Source of the DNA: UWMA-0277 sp965183885
GTDB lineage: Bacteria; Bacteroidota; Bacteroidia; Flavobacteriales; BACL11
Assembly: GCA_965183885.1 (NCBI GenBank)
Contig: OZ238992.1
Span: 310,001 to 374,000, forward strand
Direction: 5' to 3'
Length of the DNA: 64,000 bases
Shown here: piece after piece, positions 37,101 to 44,812 of the stretch
How the letters are laid out: the number at the start of each line of letters is the position of its first letter
Position numbering within the stretch: position 1 is the stretch's first letter
Program-made: the position numbers and the translations under genes
The notes under the pieces: generated by a model
Told to the model about the DNA's origin: nothing
Database searches by the model: none
Seen by the model: only the letters and a program-made list of their open reading frames with translations

Positions 37101-37665
37101 CATCATCAATTATTTTTTCAAAACCATGCAATGCAGTTGTGTACCAGCCTTTTTGATAAGCAATATGTGCATAATAATACTGTGAGGTTGCAGCATATTT
37201 ACTTTCTGTATCAATTAGTTTTGAGAAATAATATTGAGCATCTAACAATGAATCAATACTAAAATTAGCATAGGCTAACTTAAACACTAAATAGGGGTGC
37301 TCTTCTAAATCATCTACTTTAATAAAATAAGAAACTGCTTTTTTATAATTTAACGACCTATAATACAATAATGCCAAGTCCTTATTTATTCTTGATTTAA
37401 AATTAGAATAAGGAAAATCAGACAACAATTTCTCATATAAGAAAATTGCATCTGAAGCAAATAATTCTTTAGAGCACTTTGCGTTATAATAGTGAGCCTC
37501 TACATCTGAATCATCCGCATTTATTAATTGCTGTGCTACTGCCTGAGCAGCACCATACTTATCATCCTCAAATAAGGATTGAACTTTTTCAATTGTAGGC
37601 CCTTGTGCCCATAAAGCACCACTAAATAAGAGTGCCAAAACAAAAGAATTTATCTTTTTATACAT
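34135..37665 (-). CDS. Large periplasmic TPR repeat protein
   Basis: A 1176-residue exported protein. A signal peptide (about 1-20, ending ALWAQ) is followed by more than 20 tetratricopeptide repeats from about residue 25 to 990. Examples are YYRLGDYKQAITHFNNFIDV, LASLELENYNYALQAFKKVA-like units and YYNQDKYVYSNQYYQKV. The last 170 residues are low-complexity, rich in Val, Asp, Glu and Thr (VVVESLSEVMKDTVEQG type), probably disordered. An in-frame ATG 29 codons upstream is rejected because MYKKINSFVLALLFSGALWA is a clean signal peptide. It is paired with the beta-barrel gene downstream. By layout it may be a scaffold of an outer-membrane complex; no function is known. Confidence 0.8.
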   Translation of the reverse strand: MYKKINSFVLALLFSGALWAQGPTIEKVQSLFEDDKYGAAQAVAQQLINADDSDVEAHYYNAKCSKELFASDAIFLYEKLLSDFPYSNFKSRINKDLALLYYRSLNYKKAVSYFIKVDDLEEHPYLVFKLAYANFSIDSLLDAQYYFSKLIDTESKYAATSQYYYAHIAYQKGWYTTALHGFEKIIDDETFGAIVPYYITQIYFFEQDYEKLIAFANPLLGTIVLSRVSEVNRLMAEAYYRLGDYKQAITHFNNFIDVEEEVTPVVRFLLGQSYFKIEDYDNAIVQLEQIGAAIDSVKQYATYSLGASYLELENYNYALQAFKKVAEYDYSPALQEDAYYNYAKLSFQLDLPFESTLKILKTYLETYSHPLHKKEIEVLMVQSLQSTSKYEEAYDALKDIHLPTNDQKRALQQVAFFLGVKSYNTADYTQAEAYFKESNNFLIDDDIAYLSSFWLADCNYQLANYQEAIDLYVNLPFSSNTEFKNYFSLKEYNLAYAYFQQQEYQQANKYFRKYEKVSVDSMRLNDTYLRIADGFFMSNEFSLSEKYYNKAASYSLFDVDYAIYKRSVALGLLAKNKVKVDLLKRLVTDFTSSAYYDNALYDLAKYYKNISNNTLAFEHYDKLLEVTKDNNLVADAYLSKGMIYFSTDKAEDAIVEFLHVVNNFQQTKYFKEALQGLQSAYVSLAKVDEYLKIINALPEVSMSRAEQDSLTYNTAFMKFAEGDYKVAKEVFGQYMEQYSDGVFKHEVPYYYGNSCLQLGDTLNAVKQYGTVSESNLKHTGEANLFLARYYYNQDKYVYSNQYYQKVEEASESNSIMREAVIRLMYGFDNMEELSADDITKPYQYAKKVLKLEKTDDWLLSRAYLIVARYEFESGSYAKSRLTFEKVAGLSAYDEGAEAKYCLAYLTYLDDSLMLAEQMIFDLADNYNSDHFIAKAFLLLADIYSVQENTFQAKATLESVIENHKGDELVNLARKKWELIVENEKVIKETEPQFFIDVSEEEIDYDLEDFLVEEVIVEKKEGLELDTLNIVEIDTLVKEKEELLVDSVVVESLSEVMKDTVEQGVAVDTIFKEEIVKVSEALVVDSAVVEGGSEEVKDTLEGSFIVDTLYIDKQEFFENEQVSVVELVKIDSDSVVNQSENEIGVIDVDYEVVVPDTIINKADTAAIINENIKDEIE

Positions 37666-37677
37666 AGTCTTTATTAT

Positions 37678-37685
37678 CAAATCTA
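37678..37685 (-). promoter_or_regulatory. -7 promoter box of the TPR/beta-barrel operon
   Basis: The minus strand reads TAGATTTG (TAnnTTTG), 12 nt upstream of the ATG at 37665. This position supports that start over the upstream ATG at 37752. Confidence 0.5.
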
Positions 37686-37791
37686 AAAGTAGGAAATATG
37701 CTCCCTCACTCAAAAACAAAACCTTGAAGTTTTCAACACGGGTTTTTAACAATTATTGCCTAAAACAAACGTTTTATGAATAATAAATTTC

Positions 37792-37799
37792 TTAATTTG
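37792..37799 (+). promoter_or_regulatory. Candidate -7 box of the small protein-ftsE-murB operon
   Basis: TTAATTTG matches TAnnTTTG at seven of eight positions. It ends 5 nt before the ATG at 37805, the same geometry as dapD and tatA. Confidence 0.35.
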
Positions 37800-37804
37800 C
37801 CTTA

Positions 37805-38020
37805 ATGTTATACATCTTAAAAATAAAAGGAACCAAAACCATACCTGACTTTGTTCAGATTAGAGACGAGCATATGACTTTGCGTGCTTATTTCCGATTA
37901 ACTCAACAAGAAACTGGATTAAAAAAAAATAATCTAGAAAAAGAATCCGAAGGAATTATGGCTTTACTTAAAACTATTCCTTTTGGGAAAATTCATAAAT
38001 ATCAAACTAGCAATGAATAA
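37805..38020 (+). CDS. Small conserved-type protein upstream of ftsE, function unknown
   Basis: A 71-residue basic protein without signal peptide or membrane segment. It has two short beta-like stretches (MLYILKIKGTKTIPDFVQIR), then a helical part (LRAYFRLTQQETGLKKNNLEKESEGIMALLK). The last 8 nt overlap the ftsE start, so the two genes are translationally coupled. Such tight coupling and a promoter-like box 5 nt upstream support a real gene. I do not recognise the family. A role with FtsE in cell-wall hydrolase control is possible but unsupported. Confidence 0.65.
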   Translation: MLYILKIKGTKTIPDFVQIRDEHMTLRAYFRLTQQETGLKKNNLEKESEGIMALLKTIPFGKIHKYQTSNE

Positions 38021-38696
38021 TACAATTATCAGTTTGGAAGGCGTTACCATACACCAAATGGAGCATGAGGTTTTTAATAATATCACTTTAAAAATTGACT
38101 CAGGAGAATTCATTTATCTTATTGGTGAAACAGGAAGTGGGAAAAGCTCCTTGTTAAAAGCTTTATACGGAGAGCTAAAAGTAAATGCAGGAAATATAAA
38201 CCTTGCTAAGATGGACCTTAACAAACTTAAACACAATGAAATTCCTGTATTAAGAAGAAAGCTTGGGATTGTATTTCAAGATTTTCAACTCCTAACCGAC
38301 AGAACTGTTTTTGATAATTTAGATTTTGTACTTAAAGCTACAGGCTGGAAAGAGAAAACAAAAAGAGCAGAAAGAATTGATCAAGTTTTAGAAAGTGTAC
38401 ACCTTAATGGAGTAAAGGGGAAAATGCCTTATGAATTATCAGGAGGAGAGCAACAAAGAGCAGCTATTGCAAGAGCATTACTTAATAATCCTGAAATTAT
38501 TTTAGCAGATGAACCAACTGGAAATCTAGACCCTGAAAAATCAGGAAAAATAATTGAATTACTAAAGGAAATAAACCTAAAAGGAACAACAGTACTTATA
38601 GCAACACATGATTATTCAATCATTAAAAAATATGCTGCCCGCACCCTTAAATGTGCAAATCAAAAAATAAGTGAAATTGAATTGCACACGCTATAA
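38013..38696 (+). CDS. ftsE: Cell division ATP-binding protein FtsE
   Basis: The ABC ATPase that, with the membrane protein FtsX, controls peptidoglycan hydrolases at the division site. From the chosen start it has 227 residues. Walker A is GETGSGKSS near residue 40, the signature is LSGGEQQRAAIARALL, and Walker B is IILADEPTGNLD. The H-loop is ATHDYS. The start at 38013 is preferred over 37983 because MNNTIISLEGVTI begins the ABC domain directly. ftsX is not in this window. It overlaps the small gene upstream by 8 nt and murB by one base (TAATG). Confidence 0.9.
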   Translation: MNNTIISLEGVTIHQMEHEVFNNITLKIDSGEFIYLIGETGSGKSSLLKALYGELKVNAGNINLAKMDLNKLKHNEIPVLRRKLGIVFQDFQLLTDRTVFDNLDFVLKATGWKEKTKRAERIDQVLESVHLNGVKGKMPYELSGGEQQRAAIARALLNNPEIILADEPTGNLDPEKSGKIIELLKEINLKGTTVLIATHDYSIIKKYAARTLKCANQKISEIELHTL

Positions 38697-39712
38697 TGTG
38701 TGAAATAAAAAACAACTATTCCTTAAAAGACCACAACACTTTTAACATTACTGCAAAAGCAAAGTATTTTACTGAATTTGAATCATTAGCAGAATTACAA
38801 AGCATCATAAAAAAAGAAATCCACAAAAAAGAGAAATTCTTTATCCTAGGTGGTGGTTCTAACATCTTGCTTACAAGTGACTTTGACGGAATTATAATCA
38901 AGAATAATATTGATGGAATCTGTATTACTTCAGATAATGATAATGAAGTAATAGTCGAAGTTGGAGCAGGAGTAAATTGGCATAGCTTTGTACTATGGAG
39001 TGTAAGCCAAAACCTATCAGGAATTGAAAACCTAGCCCTAATACCAGGAACTGTAGGAGCAAGCCCTGTGCAAAACATCGGCGCTTATGGAATGGAAGTA
39101 AAAGATAGTATCACTAAAGTGACAGCATTAGAAATTACAAGTAACACAACAAAAGTATTTGAAAATAATGATTGTAATTTTGAATATCGAAATTCAATTT
39201 TTAAAACTGAGCTAAAAAATCAATTTATCATTACTAAAGTTGAATTTAAACTTAGTAAAACAGCTCTTAATATTACTAACTATGGTGCAATACAAGAACA
39301 CCTAACAGAGAAAAAACTTAAAGCTACTCCTAAAAACATCTGTGATGTTGTTATTGATATCAGGACACAAAAACTTCCTAACCATAGAATTTTAGGGAAT
39401 AGTGGTAGCTTTTTTAAAAACCCCATAATAAGCACCTCAAAATTTAATAATCTAAAAGAGGCACACAAAGATATTGTTGGTTATAAAATATCAGAAACTC
39501 AAATAAAAGTAGCTGCAGGGTGGCTAATTGATAATGCTGGATATAAAGGATACAGAAAAGGAGATGCTGGGGTACACAAAAAACAAGCCTTAGTCTTAGT
39601 AAACTATGGAAATGCAAGCGGCAAAGAAATCATAACCCTTTCACAAGAAATACAACACAAGATTAAAGAGAAATACAATATTAGCATTGAACCAGAGGTA
39701 AACATCTTGTAA
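38696..39712 (+). CDS. murB: UDP-N-acetylenolpyruvoylglucosamine reductase
   Basis: The NADPH- and FAD-dependent enzyme that makes UDP-MurNAc in peptidoglycan synthesis. It has 338 residues, of the type I form (E. coli-like). FAD-domain motifs are LKDHNTFNI, FILGGGSNILL and LALIPGTVGASPVQNIGAYG. The catalytic Ser is in GNSGSFFKNP near residue 240 and the Glu in EPEVNIL at the C-terminus. It is coupled to ftsE by a 1-nt overlap and followed after one base by the helicase gene. Confidence 0.96.
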   Translation: MCEIKNNYSLKDHNTFNITAKAKYFTEFESLAELQSIIKKEIHKKEKFFILGGGSNILLTSDFDGIIIKNNIDGICITSDNDNEVIVEVGAGVNWHSFVLWSVSQNLSGIENLALIPGTVGASPVQNIGAYGMEVKDSITKVTALEITSNTTKVFENNDCNFEYRNSIFKTELKNQFIITKVEFKLSKTALNITNYGAIQEHLTEKKLKATPKNICDVVIDIRTQKLPNHRILGNSGSFFKNPIISTSKFNNLKEAHKDIVGYKISETQIKVAAGWLIDNAGYKGYRKGDAGVHKKQALVLVNYGNASGKEIITLSQEIQHKIKEKYNISIEPEVNIL

Positions 39713-39713
39713 A

Positions 39714-41120
39714 ATGAAATCTAAAAAATTACAAGAAAAACTCCGACTTCACTTTCCATTTACACCAACAGAAGAACAGGACTCCTTAATTACTGAAATT
39801 GCTGATTTTGTAACCACAATAGGAAACAGAAGTATCTTTATGCTTAAAGGTTATGCTGGAACAGGAAAAACAACTTTAGTATCCACCTTAGTAAAAAGTC
39901 TTCCCATACTAGGAAAAAGATCAGTATTAATGGCCCCAACAGGAAGAGCTGCCAAAGTACTTTCTAAATATTCAAAAAAATCAGCATCAACTATCCACAA
40001 AAAAATATACTGGATAAGAACAAATAAAAGTGGAAACACCTTTATAAAACTTAAAGAGAACACCCATAGCAATACTATATTTATAGTTGATGAAGCTTCA
40101 ATGATTCCTGAAAATTCAGATAAAGGATTTGGAAACAGATCTTTACTAGACGACTTAATTGAATATGTATATGAGGGTCAAGATTGCAAATTAATTCTTA
40201 TTGGAGATACCGCTCAACTGCCTCCTGTACATTTAGATATAAGCCCAGCACTAAACGAAGAAAAGTTAGAATACAATTATAACAAACAAGTTATTTGCAA
40301 AGAACTAACACAAGTAGTTCGCCAAAAGAAAGATTCACTAATCTTAGAAAATGCAACTAAGTTAAGAAACAAGATTGCAAGTTCCGATTACTCTTACCCT
40401 AATTTAGTAACCAATACCGAGGTGATTCGATTAAACACCGGAGAAGATCTACAAGATGCACTAGAAACTGCTTATAACAATGAAGGAGTAAATAGTACAA
40501 CTGTACTTTGCAGATCCAACAAAAGAGCTAATTTATACAACCAACAAATAAGAGCCAAAATAAGGTGGCAAGAAAATGAAATATCAGCAGGTGACATACT
40601 AATGGTAGTTCGTAATAATTATTTCTGGCTTGACGAAAGTAGTAAAGCAGGCTTTATAGCTAATGGGGACAGCATAGAAGTTGTAAGTATTAAGGAAACT
40701 ATTGAACGCTATGGATTTCGATTTGTAAAAGCAAGTGTACAACTAATAGACTACCCACAAGAAAAAGAACTAGATGTAATCCTACTACTTGATACACTAA
40801 CAAGTGAAAACCCTGCAATTACTTACGAGCAATACCAAAAACTATACCAAGAAGTTGCTCTAGACTATAAAGGGGATAAAGAAGTCAACAAAAGAGTAAA
40901 GGAAAATGAATACTTCAATGCCTTACAAATAAAATTTGCCTACGCCATTACTTGTCACAAATCACAAGGGGGGCAATGGGAGAATGTTTTTGTTGACCTA
41001 GGTTATTTTACCGAAAGTATGCTAGATAAATCTTATCTAAGATGGATGTACACAGCACTAACTAGAGCAAGCAAAAAGCTACATCTAATAAATTTTAAAG
41101 ATGAGTTTTTTGACAACTAA
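39714..41120 (+). CDS. RecD-like ATP-dependent DNA helicase (superfamily 1)
   Basis: A 468-residue SF1 helicase of the RecD2/AAA_30 type without RecBC partners nearby. Walker A is KGYAGTGKTTLVS near residue 47, motif Ia MAPTGRAAKVLS, Walker B IFIVDEASM and motif III IGDTAQLPPV. The C-terminal UvrD_C_2 motif is AITCHKSQGGQWENVFVDLG, followed by MYTALTRASKKLHLI. Small stand-alone RecD-like helicases are common in Bacteroidota; their exact repair role is not settled. It is the last gene of the operon and converges on the DUF5362-like gene with 13 nt between them and no obvious terminator. Confidence 0.9.
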   Translation: MKSKKLQEKLRLHFPFTPTEEQDSLITEIADFVTTIGNRSIFMLKGYAGTGKTTLVSTLVKSLPILGKRSVLMAPTGRAAKVLSKYSKKSASTIHKKIYWIRTNKSGNTFIKLKENTHSNTIFIVDEASMIPENSDKGFGNRSLLDDLIEYVYEGQDCKLILIGDTAQLPPVHLDISPALNEEKLEYNYNKQVICKELTQVVRQKKDSLILENATKLRNKIASSDYSYPNLVTNTEVIRLNTGEDLQDALETAYNNEGVNSTTVLCRSNKRANLYNQQIRAKIRWQENEISAGDILMVVRNNYFWLDESSKAGFIANGDSIEVVSIKETIERYGFRFVKASVQLIDYPQEKELDVILLLDTLTSENPAITYEQYQKLYQEVALDYKGDKEVNKRVKENEYFNALQIKFAYAITCHKSQGGQWENVFVDLGYFTESMLDKSYLRWMYTALTRASKKLHLINFKDEFFDN

Positions 41121-41133
41121 CTGCAATACTATA

Positions 41134-41538
41134 CTACACAAGCCTTAATAAGCCCCCTAAAATAACAAGTACATAAACTGATAGAGTAACAATTGTAAAA
41201 ACCCCAAAGAACTTATAACAGCTTGCCAAATCTCTAAACCCATCCTCCAGGTCATATTGGTTAATTGTATTTAAAGCATTTCTTGTTTTAATTGAGAAAT
41301 CATACATATATTTTGAAGGAAAATAATAAAGAACAGCCAAAAGTATATAAAATAGACCTATGAATATCATTGGAAAGCTTTCAAATCCTGGAACAGGAGA
41401 AAAGACCATAACTATAGCAAATACAACTAGCAAAGCCCCACCAATAAAGCCCAATATTCCAAAAAATTTACTCCAATAAACCACCTTATCTAAACCTGAC
41501 TTTAGCTTATCACTAAGTTCTAATTTTTCTTCTTCCAT
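41134..41538 (-). CDS. DUF5362-like membrane protein
   Basis: A 134-residue inner-membrane protein with three hydrophobic segments: about residues 24-50 (FFGILGFIGGALLVVFAIVM), 58-75 (MIFIGLFYILLAVLYYF) and 112-132 (FTIVTLSVYVLVILGGLL). The N-terminal charged helix and the segment SIKTRNALNTINQYDLEDGF between helices two and three fit the DUF5362 family as I recall it. The function is unknown. It lies 2 nt after the outer-membrane protein gene and is co-transcribed with it. Confidence 0.62.
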   Translation of the reverse strand: MEEEKLELSDKLKSGLDKVVYWSKFFGILGFIGGALLVVFAIVMVFSPVPGFESFPMIFIGLFYILLAVLYYFPSKYMYDFSIKTRNALNTINQYDLEDGFRDLASCYKFFGVFTIVTLSVYVLVILGGLLRLV

Positions 41539-41540
41539 AA

Positions 41541-42260
41541 TTATCTATTTAATATTTTAAAACTAATTCCTATGTTAAATTGAGAGTTAAAGTAGAACCC
41601 ATAATCCCCTTGCTCATCCCAAATATAATTACCAAGATTAGTACTATAACCTATATCTATACCTACTTTTTTACCTAACTTAAAATACCTACCTAATTCA
41701 ATTATTGTTGAATAACCACTAAGTATATTGTTACTTCCTTCAAAAGAATAACCTCCTATCCCAAGCAAAATACCTCCATAAGCTCCACTTCTGTCTTTCA
41801 CATAATATCTTGATCCTACTTTAAAAATATTAAGTGTACTTGTAGGGTATGTAGCGGCACTTCTTTCTCCGTTATCTGTTAATAGTGAGAAGCCTGTAAC
41901 CCAACTAAAATGATTATTTCTAAATCTCTCATAAGAGAGAGAATACCCCCCTCCGTATTGTGATGACAATAAAGAAACATTTATCCTTCTTTCCTTTAAA
42001 CCTCTATTTATTCCAGAATTATGCGATTTAGCAACTTTTTCAAACTCTCCATTTTCATACATTACTCCTAAAACCTTACTCTTATCAATAACATAAGAAG
42101 GACCAGACAAATTATTAGCTCTTAAATATTTAATATACCCATCACTAACTTCTGTAATTTTACAATCAAGCCTAGTACCATCTTCTTTTAATAAAACATC
42201 CTGAGCATTTACATTTAACAAGAAACTTAAGAACGCTACAAATAACAATCTCTTTTTCAT
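41541..42260 (-). CDS. Outer-membrane beta-barrel protein with DUF-type N-terminal domain
   Basis: A 239-residue exported protein. The signal peptide (about 1-19, ending NVNAQ) is followed by a small domain (residues 20-75) with the common Bacteroidota pattern DVLLKEDGTRLDCKITEV...YIKYLRANNLSGPSYVIDK...VMYENG. A beta-barrel of about eight strands follows and ends FNIGISFKILNR. No catalytic motif is seen. The gene has a -7 box at 42338-42345 and a perfect palindrome at the class II activator position, so its expression is probably switched on by a specific regulator. This suggests an inducible envelope function. Confidence 0.7.
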   Translation of the reverse strand: MKKRLLFVAFLSFLLNVNAQDVLLKEDGTRLDCKITEVSDGYIKYLRANNLSGPSYVIDKSKVLGVMYENGEFEKVAKSHNSGINRGLKERRINVSLLSSQYGGGYSLSYERFRNNHFSWVTGFSLLTDNGERSAATYPTSTLNIFKVGSRYYVKDRSGAYGGILLGIGGYSFEGSNNILSGYSTIIELGRYFKLGKKVGIDIGYSTNLGNYIWDEQGDYGFYFNSQFNIGISFKILNR

Positions 42261-42337
42261 TTTACTATTTTTAATTTAACCTACTCTCTTTTTGGTTTTC
42301 GGCAACCCCGTTTATTAATTACCCTAAAATAATTCAC

Positions 42338-42345
42338 CAAACCTA
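42338..42345 (-). promoter_or_regulatory. -7 promoter box of the outer-membrane protein/DUF5362 pair
   Basis: The minus strand reads TAGGTTTG (TAnnTTTG). It lies 77 nt upstream of the ATG at 42260 and 34 bp (centre to centre) downstream of the palindrome at 42364-42387. Confidence 0.55.
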
Positions 42346-42363
42346 CAAATTATAACCCTCAGT

Positions 42364-42387
42364 TATATCCGTATAAATACGGATATA
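42364..42387. promoter_or_regulatory. Candidate activator-binding palindrome
   Basis: Perfect inverted repeat with 11-bp arms TATATCCGTAT / ATACGGATATA and a 2-nt spacer. Its centre is 34 bp upstream of the centre of the -7 box, about -42 from the expected start point, the standard class II activator position. It covers the -33 region. A near-copy with the same spacing occurs at 61407-61422. Confidence 0.6.
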
Positions 42388-42484
42388 CCAAAAATAAACA
42401 AACAGTTAAAAACCAAATAATTAGAAAGAAAACCCTTATAAAAACTATTAAAAACAACAGACTAAGAGTTATTTTAAAAATAAA

Positions 42485-42510
42485 AAAAGCCGAGTATTAA
42501 CTCGGCTTTT
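42485..42510 (-). terminator. Rho-independent terminator of icd
   Basis: Perfect 10-bp stem AAAAGCCGAG / CTCGGCTTTT with a 6-nt loop and a T-rich minus-strand tail. It begins 25 nt after the icd stop. Confidence 0.9.
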
Positions 42511-42535
42511 CATTTTCTATAACTTTATATAACTA

Positions 42536-44764
42536 TTAAATATTATCTATTATTCTATTTAAAGTAGCGCTTGGTCTCATTACTGAAAAAGTAGTTTCAG
42601 TATTAGGGTAATAATATCCTTTTACATCTTCAGCCTTTCCTTGTGCTGCATTTAATTCTGCTACAATCTTAGCTTCATTATCTTGCATATCAGTTGCAAT
42701 ACTTTCAAATATAGTTTTTAAAGCAGCATCTGCATTCTGACTTGCAAGCTCTTTTGCCCAATACATTGCTAAATAATAGTGCGAACCTCTATTATCTAGC
42801 TGCCCTACTTTTCTTTGTGGCGATTTTCCATTTTTAAGCAATTCCTCAATCGCCGTATCTAATGTTTCTGCAAGAAGCTTTGCTTTAGGATTATTATTCA
42901 CCTCAGCAAGGTGCTCTAAAGAAACTGCAATTGCCATAAACTCTCCTAAAGAATCCCACCTTAAATGCCCCTCTTTAGCTAATTGTTGAACATGTTTAGG
43001 AGCAGAACCTCCAGCACCTGTTTCAAACAATCCTCCACCATTCATTAAAGGAACAATAGAAAGCATTTTTGCAGATGTTCCTAATTCTAAAATTGGGAAT
43101 AAGTCTGTTAAATAATCTCTCAATACATTTCCAGTAACAGAAATAGTATTTTCTCCCTTCCCTACTCTAGCAAGAGTGAATTGTGTTGCTTCATAAGGAG
43201 GCATTATCTGAATATCTAAAGATGATGTGTCATAATCTTGTAAATAAGTATTCACTTTATTAATAATTTCAGCATCATGTGCACGATCTTCATTTAACCA
43301 AAAAATAGCTGGCCATCCTGTCGCTTTTGCTCTATTAACGGCTAGCTTTATCCAATCCTTAATTGGTTCATCTTTAGTCTGGCACATTCTCCAAATATCT
43401 CCTTCTTCTACTTCATGTGCTATCAATACATTCCCCTCAGTATCTGTAACTTTTACAGTACCTGCAGCTTGCATCTCAAAAGTTTTATCGTGCGAACCAT
43501 ATTCCTCAGCTTTCTGAGCCATAAGCCCAACATTAGGAACAGTACCCATAGTAGTAGGATCAAAAGCACCATGTTCTTTACAAAAATCTATAGTAGCACT
43601 ATAAATACTTGCATACGAACTATCTGGAATAATAGCTTTTGTATCTTCTGTTTCATTATTAGCATTCCACATCTGACCAGAAGTCCTGATCATAGCTGGC
43701 ATAGAAGCATCAATAATAACATCAGAAGGAACATGTAAGTTTGTAATTCCTTTATCAGAATCTACCATTGCTAAATTTGCATTATTTTCAAATGCTAAAG
43801 CAATATCACTTTCTATCTCCGCTCTTTTATCAGCAGAAATATCATCTAATTTACTAATTAAATCTCCAAAACCATTTTTAAAATCTACTCCTAACTCATT
43901 AAAAGTAGCGGTATGCTTTGCAATTAAATCTTTAAAAAAAACACGAACCACATGAGCAAAGATAATTGGGTCAGAAACCTTCATCATAGTTGCTTTCATG
44001 TGTAATGAAAGTAAAATATTTGACTCTTTTGCATCCTTTATCTCAGCTTCCAGAAAAGCCAATAATGCTTTTTTAGACATTATAGTTGCATCAATAATTT
44101 CCTTAGCTAATAAAGGCGTGCTTGCTTTTAAAGTTGCAACACTTCCATCTGTAGCAAAGAATTCTATTTTTATATCAGTAGCATTTTCAACACAAACTGA
44201 TTTTTCATTATGAAAGAAATCTCCTCCGCTCATTGTAGCAACATGTGACTTTGAACTTGACTTCCACTCCCCCATAGAATGAGGATTTACTTTTGCATAA
44301 TTTTTTACTGCTTTTGGAGCTCTTCTATCTGAATTACCTTCTCTTAGAACAGGGTTTACAGCTGATCCTTTAATTTTATCGTAACGTAATTTTATTTCCT
44401 TTTCCTTTGCATCCTTTGGCGCATCAGGATAAGAAGGAATAGGAAAACCTTTTCCTTGCAACTCTTCAATAACAGCAACTAACTGTGGCACTGAAGCTGA
44501 AATATTTGGCAACTTTATAATATTTGCCTCTGGCTTTTTAACTAAACTACCTAACTCTGCTAAAGCATCATCTACTCTTTGGCTTTCACTTAAATACTCA
44601 GGAAAAGCTGAAAGAGCTCTTGCTGCTAACGAAATATCTTTTGTCTCAATATTTACTCCTGCACTGGCTACAAAAGCATTTACTATTGGCAATAAAGAAT
44701 GAGTCGCCAACATTGGTGCCTCATCCGTTTTAGTATAAATTATTTTTGAATTTTGCTTACTCAT
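42536..44764 (-). CDS. icd: NADP-dependent isocitrate dehydrogenase, monomeric type
   Basis: Converts isocitrate to 2-oxoglutarate and CO2 in the TCA cycle, making NADPH. It has 742 residues, the usual length of the monomeric class, which is unrelated in size to the 45-kDa dimeric enzyme. Recognisable stretches are MSKQNSKIIYTKTDEAPMLA at the N-terminus, GNSDRRAPKAVKNYAKVNPH, LHVPSDVIIDASMPAMIRTS, IFWLNEDRAHDAEII and GGGLFETGAGGSAPKHVQQL. It is a single gene with promoter box and terminator. Aconitase and malate dehydrogenase genes are also in this window but in separate units. Confidence 0.96.
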   Translation of the reverse strand: MSKQNSKIIYTKTDEAPMLATHSLLPIVNAFVASAGVNIETKDISLAARALSAFPEYLSESQRVDDALAELGSLVKKPEANIIKLPNISASVPQLVAVIEELQGKGFPIPSYPDAPKDAKEKEIKLRYDKIKGSAVNPVLREGNSDRRAPKAVKNYAKVNPHSMGEWKSSSKSHVATMSGGDFFHNEKSVCVENATDIKIEFFATDGSVATLKASTPLLAKEIIDATIMSKKALLAFLEAEIKDAKESNILLSLHMKATMMKVSDPIIFAHVVRVFFKDLIAKHTATFNELGVDFKNGFGDLISKLDDISADKRAEIESDIALAFENNANLAMVDSDKGITNLHVPSDVIIDASMPAMIRTSGQMWNANNETEDTKAIIPDSSYASIYSATIDFCKEHGAFDPTTMGTVPNVGLMAQKAEEYGSHDKTFEMQAAGTVKVTDTEGNVLIAHEVEEGDIWRMCQTKDEPIKDWIKLAVNRAKATGWPAIFWLNEDRAHDAEIINKVNTYLQDYDTSSLDIQIMPPYEATQFTLARVGKGENTISVTGNVLRDYLTDLFPILELGTSAKMLSIVPLMNGGGLFETGAGGSAPKHVQQLAKEGHLRWDSLGEFMAIAVSLEHLAEVNNNPKAKLLAETLDTAIEELLKNGKSPQRKVGQLDNRGSHYYLAMYWAKELASQNADAALKTIFESIATDMQDNEAKIVAELNAAQGKAEDVKGYYYPNTETTFSVMRPSATLNRIIDNI

Positions 44765-44800
44765 TTATTTTCAATTATTTTAATCTCATATTTTGGGCTG

Positions 44801-44808
44801 CAAAACTA
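44801..44808 (-). promoter_or_regulatory. -7 promoter box for icd
   Basis: The minus strand reads TAGTTTTG (TAnnTTTG), 36 nt upstream of the icd ATG and 4 nt after the M16 protease stop. Confidence 0.5.
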
Positions 44809-44812
44809 ATAA

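Noticed and set aside
37666..37752. N-terminal extension of the TPR protein
   Set aside because: The upstream ATG adds 29 residues before a clean signal peptide, and the promoter box at 37678-37685 would lie inside the extension.
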